Of a stretch of 64,000 nucleotides of DNA, positions 47,909 through 56,591 are shown piece after piece (position 1 is the first letter of the stretch; every line of letters begins with the position of its first letter). Where the stretch lies: NCBI RefSeq assembly GCF_009708175.1, contig NZ_WMBB01000001.1, positions 434,001-498,000 of the forward strand, in the 5' to 3' direction. The translations under genes and the position numbers were made by a program. This DNA is from Nocardia aurantiaca (GTDB taxonomy: Bacteria > Actinomycetota > Actinomycetes > Mycobacteriales > Mycobacteriaceae). The notes under the pieces were generated by a model. It saw only the letters and a program-made list of their open reading frames with translations. It made no database searches and was not told the origin of the DNA.

Positions 47909-50900
47909 CATCGTCCCATCCGTGTGTTCGTACAATCAGCTCGATATCGTCGATTGCAGCTTGGTCGGCATTTCTTAGATCGATAATAACGGTCCGGTTC
48001 TTCTCCTCGATTTGCTCGCGCAGCTTATCGACCCATCGACTGTTCTTAGCGGGGTTGTACGCGCCTTTAAAGGGTTTCGACTTATCGCGAACGTTATTGA
48101 ACGGTGGCCAGTCCGAGTGAACACCCTTGATGTCGTAGTACTTCCCGTTGCTCTGCGAGTGGAATTCGCCATGATCAGCCTGGTCCGGTCGTCGTATGTC
48201 CTGCGGTAGGCGTCCCTGTTCTCGCAGATCCAACCCTACGCGAGCCTCGTCCTTGGACGGTTCCGAAATGCCACCGTTCTTGTCCGGATCGCGTTGGAGG
48301 TGATCGAACTCGTCAGGATTTCTCGCCTCCACTTGGTCCAAGTGTTGCCAATGCTGTGCCCTCTGCTCCGGGGTGAGCTCGGGTGCCGGCCCTGTCCGAC
48401 CTGAGTCTGGCTGTATCGGGCCATCTGTATCAGCTTCGGGAAGGCCGGGCGCGTCGATCCGGTTCTCGTGTTCTTCCGTTTTGTACCCGGGCAGATGCTT
48501 GTCGAGATCCAGGCCGAATTGGTCTGTGACCCAACGGAGATCGCGGTTGTTCTCGTGCAGCCAATCCTCATACAGGCGCCAATGGTCGGGGTTCTTCCGA
48601 ACCCACTTCGCCAGGCCGGAGTCCATGGGGCTCCACCGCTCCTCGACTCCACCCGGGATCCTCTCGTTGAGCCCGAGTTCTTCGTTGGTGCGCAGAATCT
48701 CGAAAAACGAGTGAACTCGTCGTTCGATCGGTTCCGGCGTCGGCTCGTTCGTCCGACGAAAGACTTCATAGGGCTCGTGCGTGAGCTTGTTTGCCCGCCA
48801 GGCGGTGTCAGTGGGGAACTGGAGTTCGAACTCACGTCCATGCGGAGACCGCAGTGTGGCGTTCAGTCCTAGATATCGATTGTCTTCCTTCCAGAAGTTC
48901 TTTACATCGACGACCTCGTATCCACGCTCCTCGAGACCACTCAGGACCGCGTCCAGGGCAGGACGGTATCCCTCACCGTCTGGCAGGCGCGTCGAGAACC
49001 GGACGAGGTCGTTGACGCGGTTGAGGAAGCTGTCAATATTTTCGCCTGCGCTGCGCTCGGTCTGGAACTTGCGAGCCAATGATTCCTCGGACTTGACTCT
49101 GTGGTCCTCGCCCCACGTTTCGACGGGATCGCGGACCAGATCGAGGTCTCGGTTCACGTTATCGAGCGTCGAATGCAGGTCTGAAAGGATCTGGTCAGCC
49201 TCAGGGCGGGCGGCGCCTACCGCGTCGGCGATCGCTTGATGGTCGGCCGGCGGCAGGTCGATCTCGATCGCCGGAGCAGGCTTGGCCGCAAACACCGGCC
49301 GCTGGTCGGATCCAGCCAGATCACCCGGAAGCAGGCTCCGCTGCTCCGCGGAACGGAAAAGTGCTATCTCACCCCATGTTTCGGCGACCTGTCCGCGCCG
49401 ATAGACGATTTCGCCGGCGTCTCCACCAACTCGAAGGGTGCCATCCGGGAGCTGACGGATATCAACGCGGAGGGGATTGCGTTCGCGTCGGCTTTCATCC
49501 CATTCGTGTGGCCAATCCGCCAAACGATCGTTGGGAGAATGCAGCGCGGTAGGCACACGATCGAGGCGCGCCATTTGGGCGGCGGTCAGACGACGGTTGT
49601 CCAAACTGATGATGTGACCGTCTTCAGCAACCACGGCGTGGATCGGCCCGCCCCGCCAACCGCCGTCCGCCATATGGTCTGCAAGCTCTTGGATGGGAAT
49701 TCCGTCGGAGGTCTCTCGGCTCACGCTACGTTGAGTGAAGCGGACCTCTTCGGTAGGGACAAGTTCGGTGACTGCCAACGCCTGCTCGATGCGCGGCAAA
49801 TCGACCAGGGCTATGCCCTCGCCGTCAGGGAAGCCGAGATCATCCAATGTCGCACGGGGATAACCATGTTCGCCGGTTCTGTCGTTCGCCGGACGATCGA
49901 TCTGTGCGGATGGCGGCGAGTCGTGCTCTGCCGGCCCAGTATCAGTTCTGTCCTCAGTGGTCCTATCCGGTGGGGGAGTCTTTTCGTCGCCTGGCCTGTC
50001 GTTACCGAGGATGTCCCAGTTCTCGCGGGGGTCCTCTTCGTACTTCGGGAGGCGCCCGTCGGTCTGCTCGGTCGGCTTCTGTACCGCGGGCTCCGGCGTG
50101 GTGCCGTCGGCCTCGCTCGGATGGAAGGTCCGCCATTCGCCCGTGTCGTGGATGACCGCGGGGGAATTGGGTACCGCTCGTACACCGACCAGATCCGAGG
50201 GCGCGCGGACCGGGACGCCGAGTTCGTCGGCGATGTGCTGGGCCCAGCCGATCTCGTTGCCGCTGTGGCATGACAGCAGCCGGACCGGAGTTCCTTCGAC
50301 GTAATCGGGGTTGCTGCGGATGGCATCGACGACGTGCTGTGGATCGATTTCGAAACCCCCGTCGCCGGTGGGCTTTCCGAAACGGCCGCCGTGTACGACG
50401 ACATCGTGCTCGCCCTCGTTGCGCACGTTCTCAAAGACGCGCTGGGCCTCCGGTGAATCGCCGAGGGCGGTGCGGTCGGTGCCATGGCGGACCGGCAGTT
50501 CCGCGGTCGAGTAAACGTCGGCGCCCGGTACCGAAGCGTGCTCACTCGGCCGGCCCTCGTGCCCCTTGCGCTCGGTCGGGGCCTCATGGACCGGTGCGGG
50601 TTCGGTCGACTCGTACAGGTAGACGCGGGTGCGGCCGAATAGGCCCGCGTGGGGATCCTGGACCGCGCCGCGCACTTCGAAGGTGGTGCCCGGCTTGAAC
50701 AGGACCTCCTGCTCGCCGGGCCGTGCCGAGATGGCACTGATATCGCGGCCGGTCTCCGAGTGGATGATGAATTCGACGTTGCTGGTGAAGATTCGGCGGA
50801 GATCCCGCGAGGAGCTGATGAATGAAGGCTCGGTGATCTTCGCTCCAGGAACGTAGCGGGCGATCTGCTCCGGAGTGAGATGGGCTCCACGCCAAACGGT

Positions 50901-53900
50901 TCCGTCGTGCACCAGCAGCTTGTCGAGCCCCGATGCCAGATCGCCGGCAAGCTTGCGCTGCTCCGGATCGAGCTCGATCCCGTTGCGCAGACGATGGTTC
51001 AGATCGCTGAAGACATCCGCGTCTGGATCGGTGTAGCGGTGCACCGCGTAATGCTCATCGGAGGTGAGCGCCGATTCGGCTCCGACCTCCGGAATCTTGT
51101 TGTGTGGCTGTGCATCTGGATCGCCAAAATGCGGTTCGTCCGTTGGGTGTGTGTTCTTCGGTTCGGGATGGTGCTTTGCTGCGGAATCTTCGGTATGCGG
51201 CTGCTCCGTGTGTGGCTGTTCGGCCGGCTCGTGGCCCGATGGTTCCGTGCCGGGCGAGACATGTGTTTGGGCGAGATCCTCCGGACGAGGCAGCAGATAC
51301 TCATGGTTTTGCTCGACGTACTGCGCGAGCGTGGCATCGTGCTCTCTGAACAAGTCCCATGCGGTGACCCAGGCTTCTCGGTCGCGCAGGCCGAGCTCGT
51401 CGACGAGGTCACCGAACTTCGCGCGCAACTCAGGCAATTCGGGTGTACGGGCGGGATCCTGATGGGCCGCGAAGATGTCGTTGATTCGCTCTCGGATCTG
51501 TTCGAAACGATCCTTCAGATGCTGGGTCAGCGTCGACGGCCGATCCGGATTGCCGTGGGCCTCGTTTTGGTCGGCCGGCCGCGCGTCGCTCGGCTCGAGC
51601 GGCGTTCCCGCGCGCTCGTCAGTCTTCCGCTCGGGGGGCAGGTCCCGATACTGATCGGCGAGCTTGCGGGCGAACGCGGGATCGTGCTCGCTGAGCAGTC
51701 GCCAGGGCGTTTCCCAGGTGGACCGGTCGCGCATGCCCAGGTGATCCAGTAGATCGGCCATGTCCCGACGCAGACCGGGGAGCTCGTGCGCATACTCTGA
51801 ATACGTTGCGGCCCTGTCTATTTGGTTGCTGAGCGCTTCCAGCTCTAGCAGCCGATCACCGAGATGAGGGTTCGCCTGAGCTGGGTGCTCGGCCGCTGGT
51901 TCAGGCCTTTCACCCGGATCTACGCCATCTAGTACTCGAGGGTCCCCTGCTCCGGCCAGGTCCGGTTTACTTGCCACTGCCTCCGTGCCCAGGCCATCGC
52001 TCGTACTAATGGCTCCGGGCCGTTCAGCAGGCTCGTGCGGGGCTGCCGTGCCCTCTTGTTGATGATCAACCGGTGTTCTAGTGTCGGCTCCGGGGGCTCG
52101 CTCAGAGACGACGCGGTCACCTGGTATTCGATCTCCCGGTCGGTCTCCTGTATTCGCTGGAGCGTCACTGTCCAACGATGGGGGTAGATCTGCTCGCCCG
52201 GTACCGGTTGGCCCGTCCGAATCGCTTCGTCGTACTGGTGGCCGATCGTTGTCGGGTGCAGGCTCGGGTGAATGGTCACCACTCCCGTCTGAGCGTTGAC
52301 CACCAAGTTGGCTTGGCCCGGAGTCGGCGGTCGGCTCCCCTGAGGGGTGGGCTCCTCCGAGGGTTTCGGGTGACAAACCCAGCCGTAGTCCGTCCGGGAG
52401 ATGCTGAATTTCAGGTCCGGTCGGAAGATGCGGGCCAGGTACTCCTCCACTTGGTCCCGTGTGCGGTACTGCTCCTGCACCGGTAACACCTCCATTCGGC
52501 GCATTCGGGTCAAGGGCGACGAACCAGACCCCTGTGGATTGGTTGGTCAGGCTGTGCGGCGGTGCTTCCGAGATCGTCCGCTGCTGCGGATCCCACCATA
52601 AGGGGCCCGACGCACCCTTTGGATAGACGATCACGGTGGCATGCGCCCCGCCGCCCGACCAACTGTTGACGACCAATGCGGCCGATCCTTCACCCAATTG
52701 ACTCATATGGTCGTGAAGCCACGAGAATTGTTCGGGGACAGACACAGTGGGATGGTTATAGCCCCAAGTGCTGAAATCGCCACCGAGCCAATGGAGGGCT
52801 CGGTCGTTGCCGCCCTGCTCGGGACCCCAGCCATCGATGGTGCCGTCGACGAGGAGATCAGGCCAACGCGGATGTGCGACCTGCGGATCGCCCAGGAACG
52901 ACGACAAAGCGGCGAGGCTGTTGTCCAAACAGTTGTTACTGCGGCCGGTTTCGTGCGGACCACCGTCGTTGATGAGGTCCCCGTACGGGTTGGTGCGAGG
53001 GTCTGCGTGGACAAGGAACCTATCGCCGTCGCGCAGTGCGTCTTCGACTGCCCACTGATGCTCGGGGAACTCCAGGTCGTCCAGGTGGAGCTCCGCGATT
53101 ACTCGGGTTTCGGGTAGTCCTGCGACGCGGCCTTCGGTATTCGCGATAGCGATGTCGTTGCTGATTCGGCGGACATCGATATCGTCGAGAGTGTGATCGC
53201 CGACGGTGTCGGTCGATAGTCCGAGGTGGTCGCGAAGGCGCTCGGCGAGCACATCCGTCGGGGTTTCGTGATTCCAAACAGTCGGATCGACGATCTCGTG
53301 AGGATTCCCCACTGACGCCTTCAAATGAGCGTCGGCCGGGTCGTCGACGAATTCGAGCTCGACGTGAAGACGATCACCACTGAGCAACCGTTCGCCCGTG
53401 TTGAAGACACGATCAGCCGTGCTGTGTAGCTGGTCGGCGATCTCGCGCAGATGTTCCGGCGGCACGGTCCCGATTTGTTCGAGATGCACCTTGACGGTGA
53501 GCGTTGTCAGCTTCTCGCCGGGGCCATAACTGAAGCGCCGTACCTCGTATCCCGTCGCGGCAGTGGGCGATCCGCCATCACGGGGTGTGACGTGGGTGGG
53601 TTTCGCGGCTTCAGTGTTCTGTTCCTTGTAGAAATCCTCGAATTCTTGTCGCGCCTTGGCGAGCTCCGGATCACGCTCGACTCCTGTGACCTTGTCGATG
53701 CGACGACGAACTTCCAGTGGATGCTCGCTGCCGGGGTGCGGCGCTGTGGTGACGATCAGCGCCGGTGCATTCGGCTGGGGCTTGTCGTGCAAGGACGAGT
53801 GATCCGATCCGACGGCACTCGGATCTTCCTTCGGCGCTTGATGATCGCCGCCGAGGGGTTGGGTGCCTGGGTCCGGTGGTTGTCCGCCACGCGGGTCGGC

Positions 53901-55655
53901 TGGGCGCTGGGCCGGTTCATCCGGGGTGTCCAACATCGTATCGATGGGGGAGCGGTCGGTGATTGGCTCCGGGCGATCAATGCGTGCTGCGGTGTCGCCG
54001 GGGGTCGCACGGTCGGCCGCGCCACCGTCGGTTGGGACGTTTGTCCGAGTCGGTGCTACATCGGTAGGGCGCGTCGCGGTCGGTTGCGCGGTTGGTTCGG
54101 CGCGCAACGGCCGCACCTCGGATTCTGGCGCTCGAACCTCCTGCGCCCGTGCGGCCGGAGCCGGTGCGGCCTTGTCCTGCGCGCCCGCAACGAGATTCGC
54201 CTTCTGTTCGGCGGGAGCGACATTGGCCGTCCTTGCGGGACTGTCGGCCGGTGGGCGTGCGGGTGTGTTGTCCTTGGAAGTGATGGGCTCGGCGGGACGG
54301 TCACTCGCCGCGGTTTGCTTAGCGGCGCTGTCCGCGACCTTGGCTCCGGTGTCGGCGGACCGACCCGTGGCATCTGTTGTCCGGCTGGTGGTATCGGCCG
54401 GGCGGTTGTGGTCAACCGGACCAGAGCGGGGCTGATCTACCGCCTGCGGAGTCGTATTCGTCGGTGCGGCACGGTGTTCCGTGTCCGTAGCAAGATCGGC
54501 CTTCGCCGGCTGCTCATTCTCATGAGCTCTCGCGTCGCTGGCAGCGGCGGGACTCTCGTGTGCCGGGTTCGTGTCGGGCGTGAGCTTGGTTTGCGCTTCG
54601 GCCGGAAAGCCTTTCGCCAGCGAACCACTGGGATCCCCGGTGCTGGGAACTCCTCCATGTTCCTTGCCCGCCGCTTTCATACCACCCAGACCGCCCATGG
54701 CGAGACCGCCCGCAAGCATTTGCGGACTCAGGGATTTGTCGACGTCGTGCCAATTCCCCTTGTCGTAGTACTGAACTCCCAACCCGGCCCCGTACATGCC
54801 GAAGGCACCCGCGACACCGCCGATGCCACCGGATACGAATCCTCCCAGCCGTGGGGTCAGCCCGGGAAGCGTCCGTTTGAGTGCCTTGTCCGCCAGCATG
54901 TGGCCTGGTCCGCCGACCAAACCGCCTACGCCCCATTCGATACCGGTCGTGAACGTCTGTTTCAGGTCGAAACCGTCGTCACGGTGCCCCATCCCGAGCT
55001 GAATTGCCTGAATACCGGCGTCGAGGCCCGCGCCCATTCCAGCGGCGATTACGGCGCTCTTGCCGATCTGGAGGGCGACCGGTGCGAGCCTCTGGCCCAG
55101 CGGAACGACGATCTCTTTCGACAGCGGCTTCGCCATGGACTCGAGTGCGGCCCGGCTGGCGAGCGCCGCAATGCGTTTCATCATCGATTCCGCGAAGACC
55201 GCCAGCCCCTCCCTGGCGATGGCAAGGTACGCGGGGACCAGAACCTCGCCGTACAGCGAGACCATAAGAGATCCCACGGTCCACAGCGTGAGAAGCGCGA
55301 AGGCTTCTTCCTGGATCTTCGTGTATTCGATCGTCGTCGCCGTGGAACGGGTGTCATGTCCCAACGAGTGCAGGTTCGACACCAGTTTCTGGATCGAGTA
55401 GTCCTTGCCGTCGAACAGCGTGGCGAATTCTTCGGAGATTTTGGTCGCGCCATCGCCGACGTAATACTGTGGAACCTTGCCGGTGACCGATCTCAGTTCG
55501 GGTTCGAGGTTCTCGAGTTGGCTCGCTGCCTTGTTCCAGGCGTCGCCGAGCGAGAACAGCGCCTCCTCATCACCTTTCGGATAGGCCTGCCCGAAGTTGA
55601 GGGCCTGCATGAGCCAGCCCGGCAGGTGGTCTCCGCCCGCAGTCAACCACGACAC
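47889..55655 (-). CDS. Giant ESX-type polymorphic toxin 3 with many warheads
   Basis: 2588 residues from a GTG three bases after the YbaB-like stop. Order: WXG-type head with hydrophobic helices (1-360); linker; beta domain (650-850); papain-fold deamidase (C909 in NNCLDN, H1005 in GGGAHAT, D1022 in WWDPQ); low-complexity segment (1060-1245) that overlaps a gene in another frame; two short helical modules (1262-1455); ADP-ribosyltransferase (R1589, SSS near 1615, E1648-Q-E1650); C80/caspase-like domain (H1755, C1796 in LLSCHSG); ParB-like domain (about 1956-2045, DNRRLTAAQ); RelA/SpoT-like domain (about 2184-2300, VKSEESLARKF, FELQF); PD-(D/E)XK-like nuclease (E2470, D2508, K2510). The catalytic motifs are seen directly; activities are family-based. 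Whether one continuous polypeptide is made across the nested gene is unproven. Confidence 0.8.
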   Translation of the reverse strand: MSWLTAGGDHLPGWLMQALNFGQAYPKGDEEALFSLGDAWNKAASQLENLEPELRSVTGKVPQYYVGDGATKISEEFATLFDGKDYSIQKLVSNLHSLGHDTRSTATTIEYTKIQEEAFALLTLWTVGSLMVSLYGEVLVPAYLAIAREGLAVFAESMMKRIAALASRAALESMAKPLSKEIVVPLGQRLAPVALQIGKSAVIAAGMGAGLDAGIQAIQLGMGHRDDGFDLKQTFTTGIEWGVGGLVGGPGHMLADKALKRTLPGLTPRLGGFVSGGIGGVAGAFGMYGAGLGVQYYDKGNWHDVDKSLSPQMLAGGLAMGGLGGMKAAGKEHGGVPSTGDPSGSLAKGFPAEAQTKLTPDTNPAHESPAAASDARAHENEQPAKADLATDTEHRAAPTNTTPQAVDQPRSGPVDHNRPADTTSRTTDATGRSADTGAKVADSAAKQTAASDRPAEPITSKDNTPARPPADSPARTANVAPAEQKANLVAGAQDKAAPAPAARAQEVRAPESEVRPLRAEPTAQPTATRPTDVAPTRTNVPTDGGAADRATPGDTAARIDRPEPITDRSPIDTMLDTPDEPAQRPADPRGGQPPDPGTQPLGGDHQAPKEDPSAVGSDHSSLHDKPQPNAPALIVTTAPHPGSEHPLEVRRRIDKVTGVERDPELAKARQEFEDFYKEQNTEAAKPTHVTPRDGGSPTAATGYEVRRFSYGPGEKLTTLTVKVHLEQIGTVPPEHLREIADQLHSTADRVFNTGERLLSGDRLHVELEFVDDPADAHLKASVGNPHEIVDPTVWNHETPTDVLAERLRDHLGLSTDTVGDHTLDDIDVRRISNDIAIANTEGRVAGLPETRVIAELHLDDLEFPEHQWAVEDALRDGDRFLVHADPRTNPYGDLINDGGPHETGRSNNCLDNSLAALSSFLGDPQVAHPRWPDLLVDGTIDGWGPEQGGNDRALHWLGGDFSTWGYNHPTVSVPEQFSWLHDHMSQLGEGSAALVVNSWSGGGAHATVIVYPKGASGPLWWDPQQRTISEAPPHSLTNQSTGVWFVALDPNAPNGGVTGAGAVPHTGPSGGVPGPHLPTGPEIQHLPDGLRLGLSPETLGGAHPSGEPTADSGPSQLGGQRSDGSGDHSPEPAPDNDRPPVRRSDSDGPTGTGRADLPPSLDSDAPANTGDRPGDRIPGDRVVSERAPGADTRTPVDHQQEGTAAPHEPAERPGAISTSDGLGTEAVASKPDLAGAGDPRVLDGVDPGERPEPAAEHPAQANPHLGDRLLELEALSNQIDRAATYSEYAHELPGLRRDMADLLDHLGMRDRSTWETPWRLLSEHDPAFARKLADQYRDLPPERKTDERAGTPLEPSDARPADQNEAHGNPDRPSTLTQHLKDRFEQIRERINDIFAAHQDPARTPELPELRAKFGDLVDELGLRDREAWVTAWDLFREHDATLAQYVEQNHEYLLPRPEDLAQTHVSPGTEPSGHEPAEQPHTEQPHTEDSAAKHHPEPKNTHPTDEPHFGDPDAQPHNKIPEVGAESALTSDEHYAVHRYTDPDADVFSDLNHRLRNGIELDPEQRKLAGDLASGLDKLLVHDGTVWRGAHLTPEQIARYVPGAKITEPSFISSSRDLRRIFTSNVEFIIHSETGRDISAISARPGEQEVLFKPGTTFEVRGAVQDPHAGLFGRTRVYLYESTEPAPVHEAPTERKGHEGRPSEHASVPGADVYSTAELPVRHGTDRTALGDSPEAQRVFENVRNEGEHDVVVHGGRFGKPTGDGGFEIDPQHVVDAIRSNPDYVEGTPVRLLSCHSGNEIGWAQHIADELGVPVRAPSDLVGVRAVPNSPAVIHDTGEWRTFHPSEADGTTPEPAVQKPTEQTDGRLPKYEEDPRENWDILGNDRPGDEKTPPPDRTTEDRTDTGPAEHDSPPSAQIDRPANDRTGEHGYPRATLDDLGFPDGEGIALVDLPRIEQALAVTELVPTEEVRFTQRSVSRETSDGIPIQELADHMADGGWRGGPIHAVVAEDGHIISLDNRRLTAAQMARLDRVPTALHSPNDRLADWPHEWDESRRERNPLRVDIRQLPDGTLRVGGDAGEIVYRRGQVAETWGEIALFRSAEQRSLLPGDLAGSDQRPVFAAKPAPAIEIDLPPADHQAIADAVGAARPEADQILSDLHSTLDNVNRDLDLVRDPVETWGEDHRVKSEESLARKFQTERSAGENIDSFLNRVNDLVRFSTRLPDGEGYRPALDAVLSGLEERGYEVVDVKNFWKEDNRYLGLNATLRSPHGREFELQFPTDTAWRANKLTHEPYEVFRRTNEPTPEPIERRVHSFFEILRTNEELGLNERIPGGVEERWSPMDSGLAKWVRKNPDHWRLYEDWLHENNRDLRWVTDQFGLDLDKHLPGYKTEEHENRIDAPGLPEADTDGPIQPDSGRTGPAPELTPEQRAQHWQHLDQVEARNPDEFDHLQRDPDKNGGISEPSKDEARVGLDLREQGRLPQDIRRPDQADHGEFHSQSNGKYYDIKGVHSDWPPFNNVRDKSKPFKGAYNPAKNSRWVDKLREQIEEKNRTVIIDLRNADQAAIDDIELIVRTHGWDDDVIWYP
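51929..52480 (-). CDS. Nested gene in another frame of toxin 3, YrhB-like putative immunity protein
   Basis: 183 residues from a GTG with GGAGG eight bases upstream. The frame is shifted relative to the surrounding toxin. By hand count over the first 129 codons, third positions are about 80% G or C in this frame and about 47% in the toxin frame, so this is the genuine coding frame here. The protein opens YRTRDQVEEYLARIF, then YGWVCHP, ANLVVNAQTGVVTIHP, YDEAIRTGQPV and a beta-rich TLQRIQETDREIEYQVTAS. The first half resembles YrhB-type proteins that accompany glutamine-deamidase toxins. It sits immediately after the deamidase domain of toxin 3, so it is probably the immunity gene for that warhead. 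Confidence 0.7.
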   Translation of the reverse strand: MQEQYRTRDQVEEYLARIFRPDLKFSISRTDYGWVCHPKPSEEPTPQGSRPPTPGQANLVVNAQTGVVTIHPSLHPTTIGHQYDEAIRTGQPVPGEQIYPHRWTVTLQRIQETDREIEYQVTASSLSEPPEPTLEHRLIINKRARQPRTSLLNGPEPLVRAMAWARRQWQVNRTWPEQGTLEY

Positions 55656-55658
55656 GCG

Positions 55659-56174
55659 TCACCAATCGGGAGCGGCAATGCTTGATCGATTGCGCGCTCG
55701 GGCGTCGTGCTCCCAGTCCTCGACATCGGTGAATCGCGGCGCTGACCCGTCCGGAGCGTCGCGCTCCGGTGATCCGGGAGGCGCGGTCGAGACTTCGGGC
55801 GGTGTCGGGATCATCGCCTGGATGTCGGGCATGGCGGGGAAGAACTCGGACATGGTGGGCATACGCTCTTGTTCGCGCCGCAAAGCCGTCATGATTTCCT
55901 GCGACTTCTGCCGCACCTGCGCCGCCGCCTCCTGGGTGGCGGTGGTCACCGCGGCCGCGATCTCGGAGAAGAGGAGATCGTCTATGTCATCGCTGAATTC
56001 GGTCTTGATCACCACTCCGTCGGCATTGACGGTGATGGTCACCCGACGCCCACCCGCCTGCGCGGTCGCGGTCAGCCGAGCGCGTTCTTCTTGAGCCCGT
56101 GCGACCGACGCGAAGCCGCCCTGCACCATCTCGAGCAGCTCGGCCAGTCGTGACTTCTCCGCCTCGTTTGCCAT
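55659..56174 (-). CDS. YbaB/EbfC-like protein of the toxin 3 locus
   Basis: 171 residues; paralogue of the 37187-37705 protein. The YbaB core is RRVTITVNADGVVIKTEFSDDIDDL with the helix SEIAAAVTTATQEAA. The Pro-rich C-terminal extension with RMPTMSEFFPAMPDIQ is also shared. The stop is three bases before the toxin 3 start, and the WXG gene lies 16 nt upstream, giving a tight WXG-YbaB-toxin operon. A role as a toxin or WXG chaperone is inferred. Confidence 0.8.
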   Translation of the reverse strand: MANEAEKSRLAELLEMVQGGFASVARAQEERARLTATAQAGGRRVTITVNADGVVIKTEFSDDIDDLLFSEIAAAVTTATQEAAAQVRQKSQEIMTALRREQERMPTMSEFFPAMPDIQAMIPTPPEVSTAPPGSPERDAPDGSAPRFTDVEDWEHDARARNRSSIAAPDW

Positions 56175-56190
56175 ACTCGTTCGATGCCGC

Positions 56191-56508
56191 TCAGTACTTG
56201 AAACCGTCGACGTTATTGGCTTCGGCGATCTCGAGCGACGTAGCGCCGTCCCTGAGCCCAGCCGAATACTCCCGCAATCGAGCGGCTTTGGACTTCAGGA
56301 CATCCTCGAGGTTGGTTGCTCGTTTCGTGTAGCCGCCGTCCCCCTCGTTGAACGGTCTGCCGTACTCGTCGTCTCCCCAGCATCCGTTATGGGCTTGCCA
56401 GGCTGCGTCGACCGTGGCCAGGATCGCATCGATCTGTGTGGATGCGCTATCGAGTCCGTCTGCGGTCGAACGCATTCCGGCGATTTCGACCTGGACCTTG
56501 TCTGTCAT
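56191..56508 (-). CDS. WXG100-like protein of the toxin 3 locus
   Basis: 105 residues with two helices around GCWGDDEYGRPFNEGDGGY, the same variant WXG turn as at 37715-38029. The helix after the turn has TNLEDVLKSKAARLREYSAGL. It is the first gene of the toxin 3 operon, and an 83-nt gap from the next gene upstream should hold the promoter. Confidence 0.8.
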   Translation of the reverse strand: MTDKVQVEIAGMRSTADGLDSASTQIDAILATVDAAWQAHNGCWGDDEYGRPFNEGDGGYTKRATNLEDVLKSKAARLREYSAGLRDGATSLEIAEANNVDGFKY

Positions 56509-56591
56509 GCCAACCCCCCGAGGTACTGGTACCGACCAATGCCTTGATGATCATATACGGCTCGGGCGAGTGACCCGATCATGAAGTTTGG

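Noticed and set aside
53451..55685. Long open frame antisense to the toxin 3 head
   Set aside because: It covers the WXG head and linker and crosses the adjacent gene boundary; no ribosome site and no recognisable domain.
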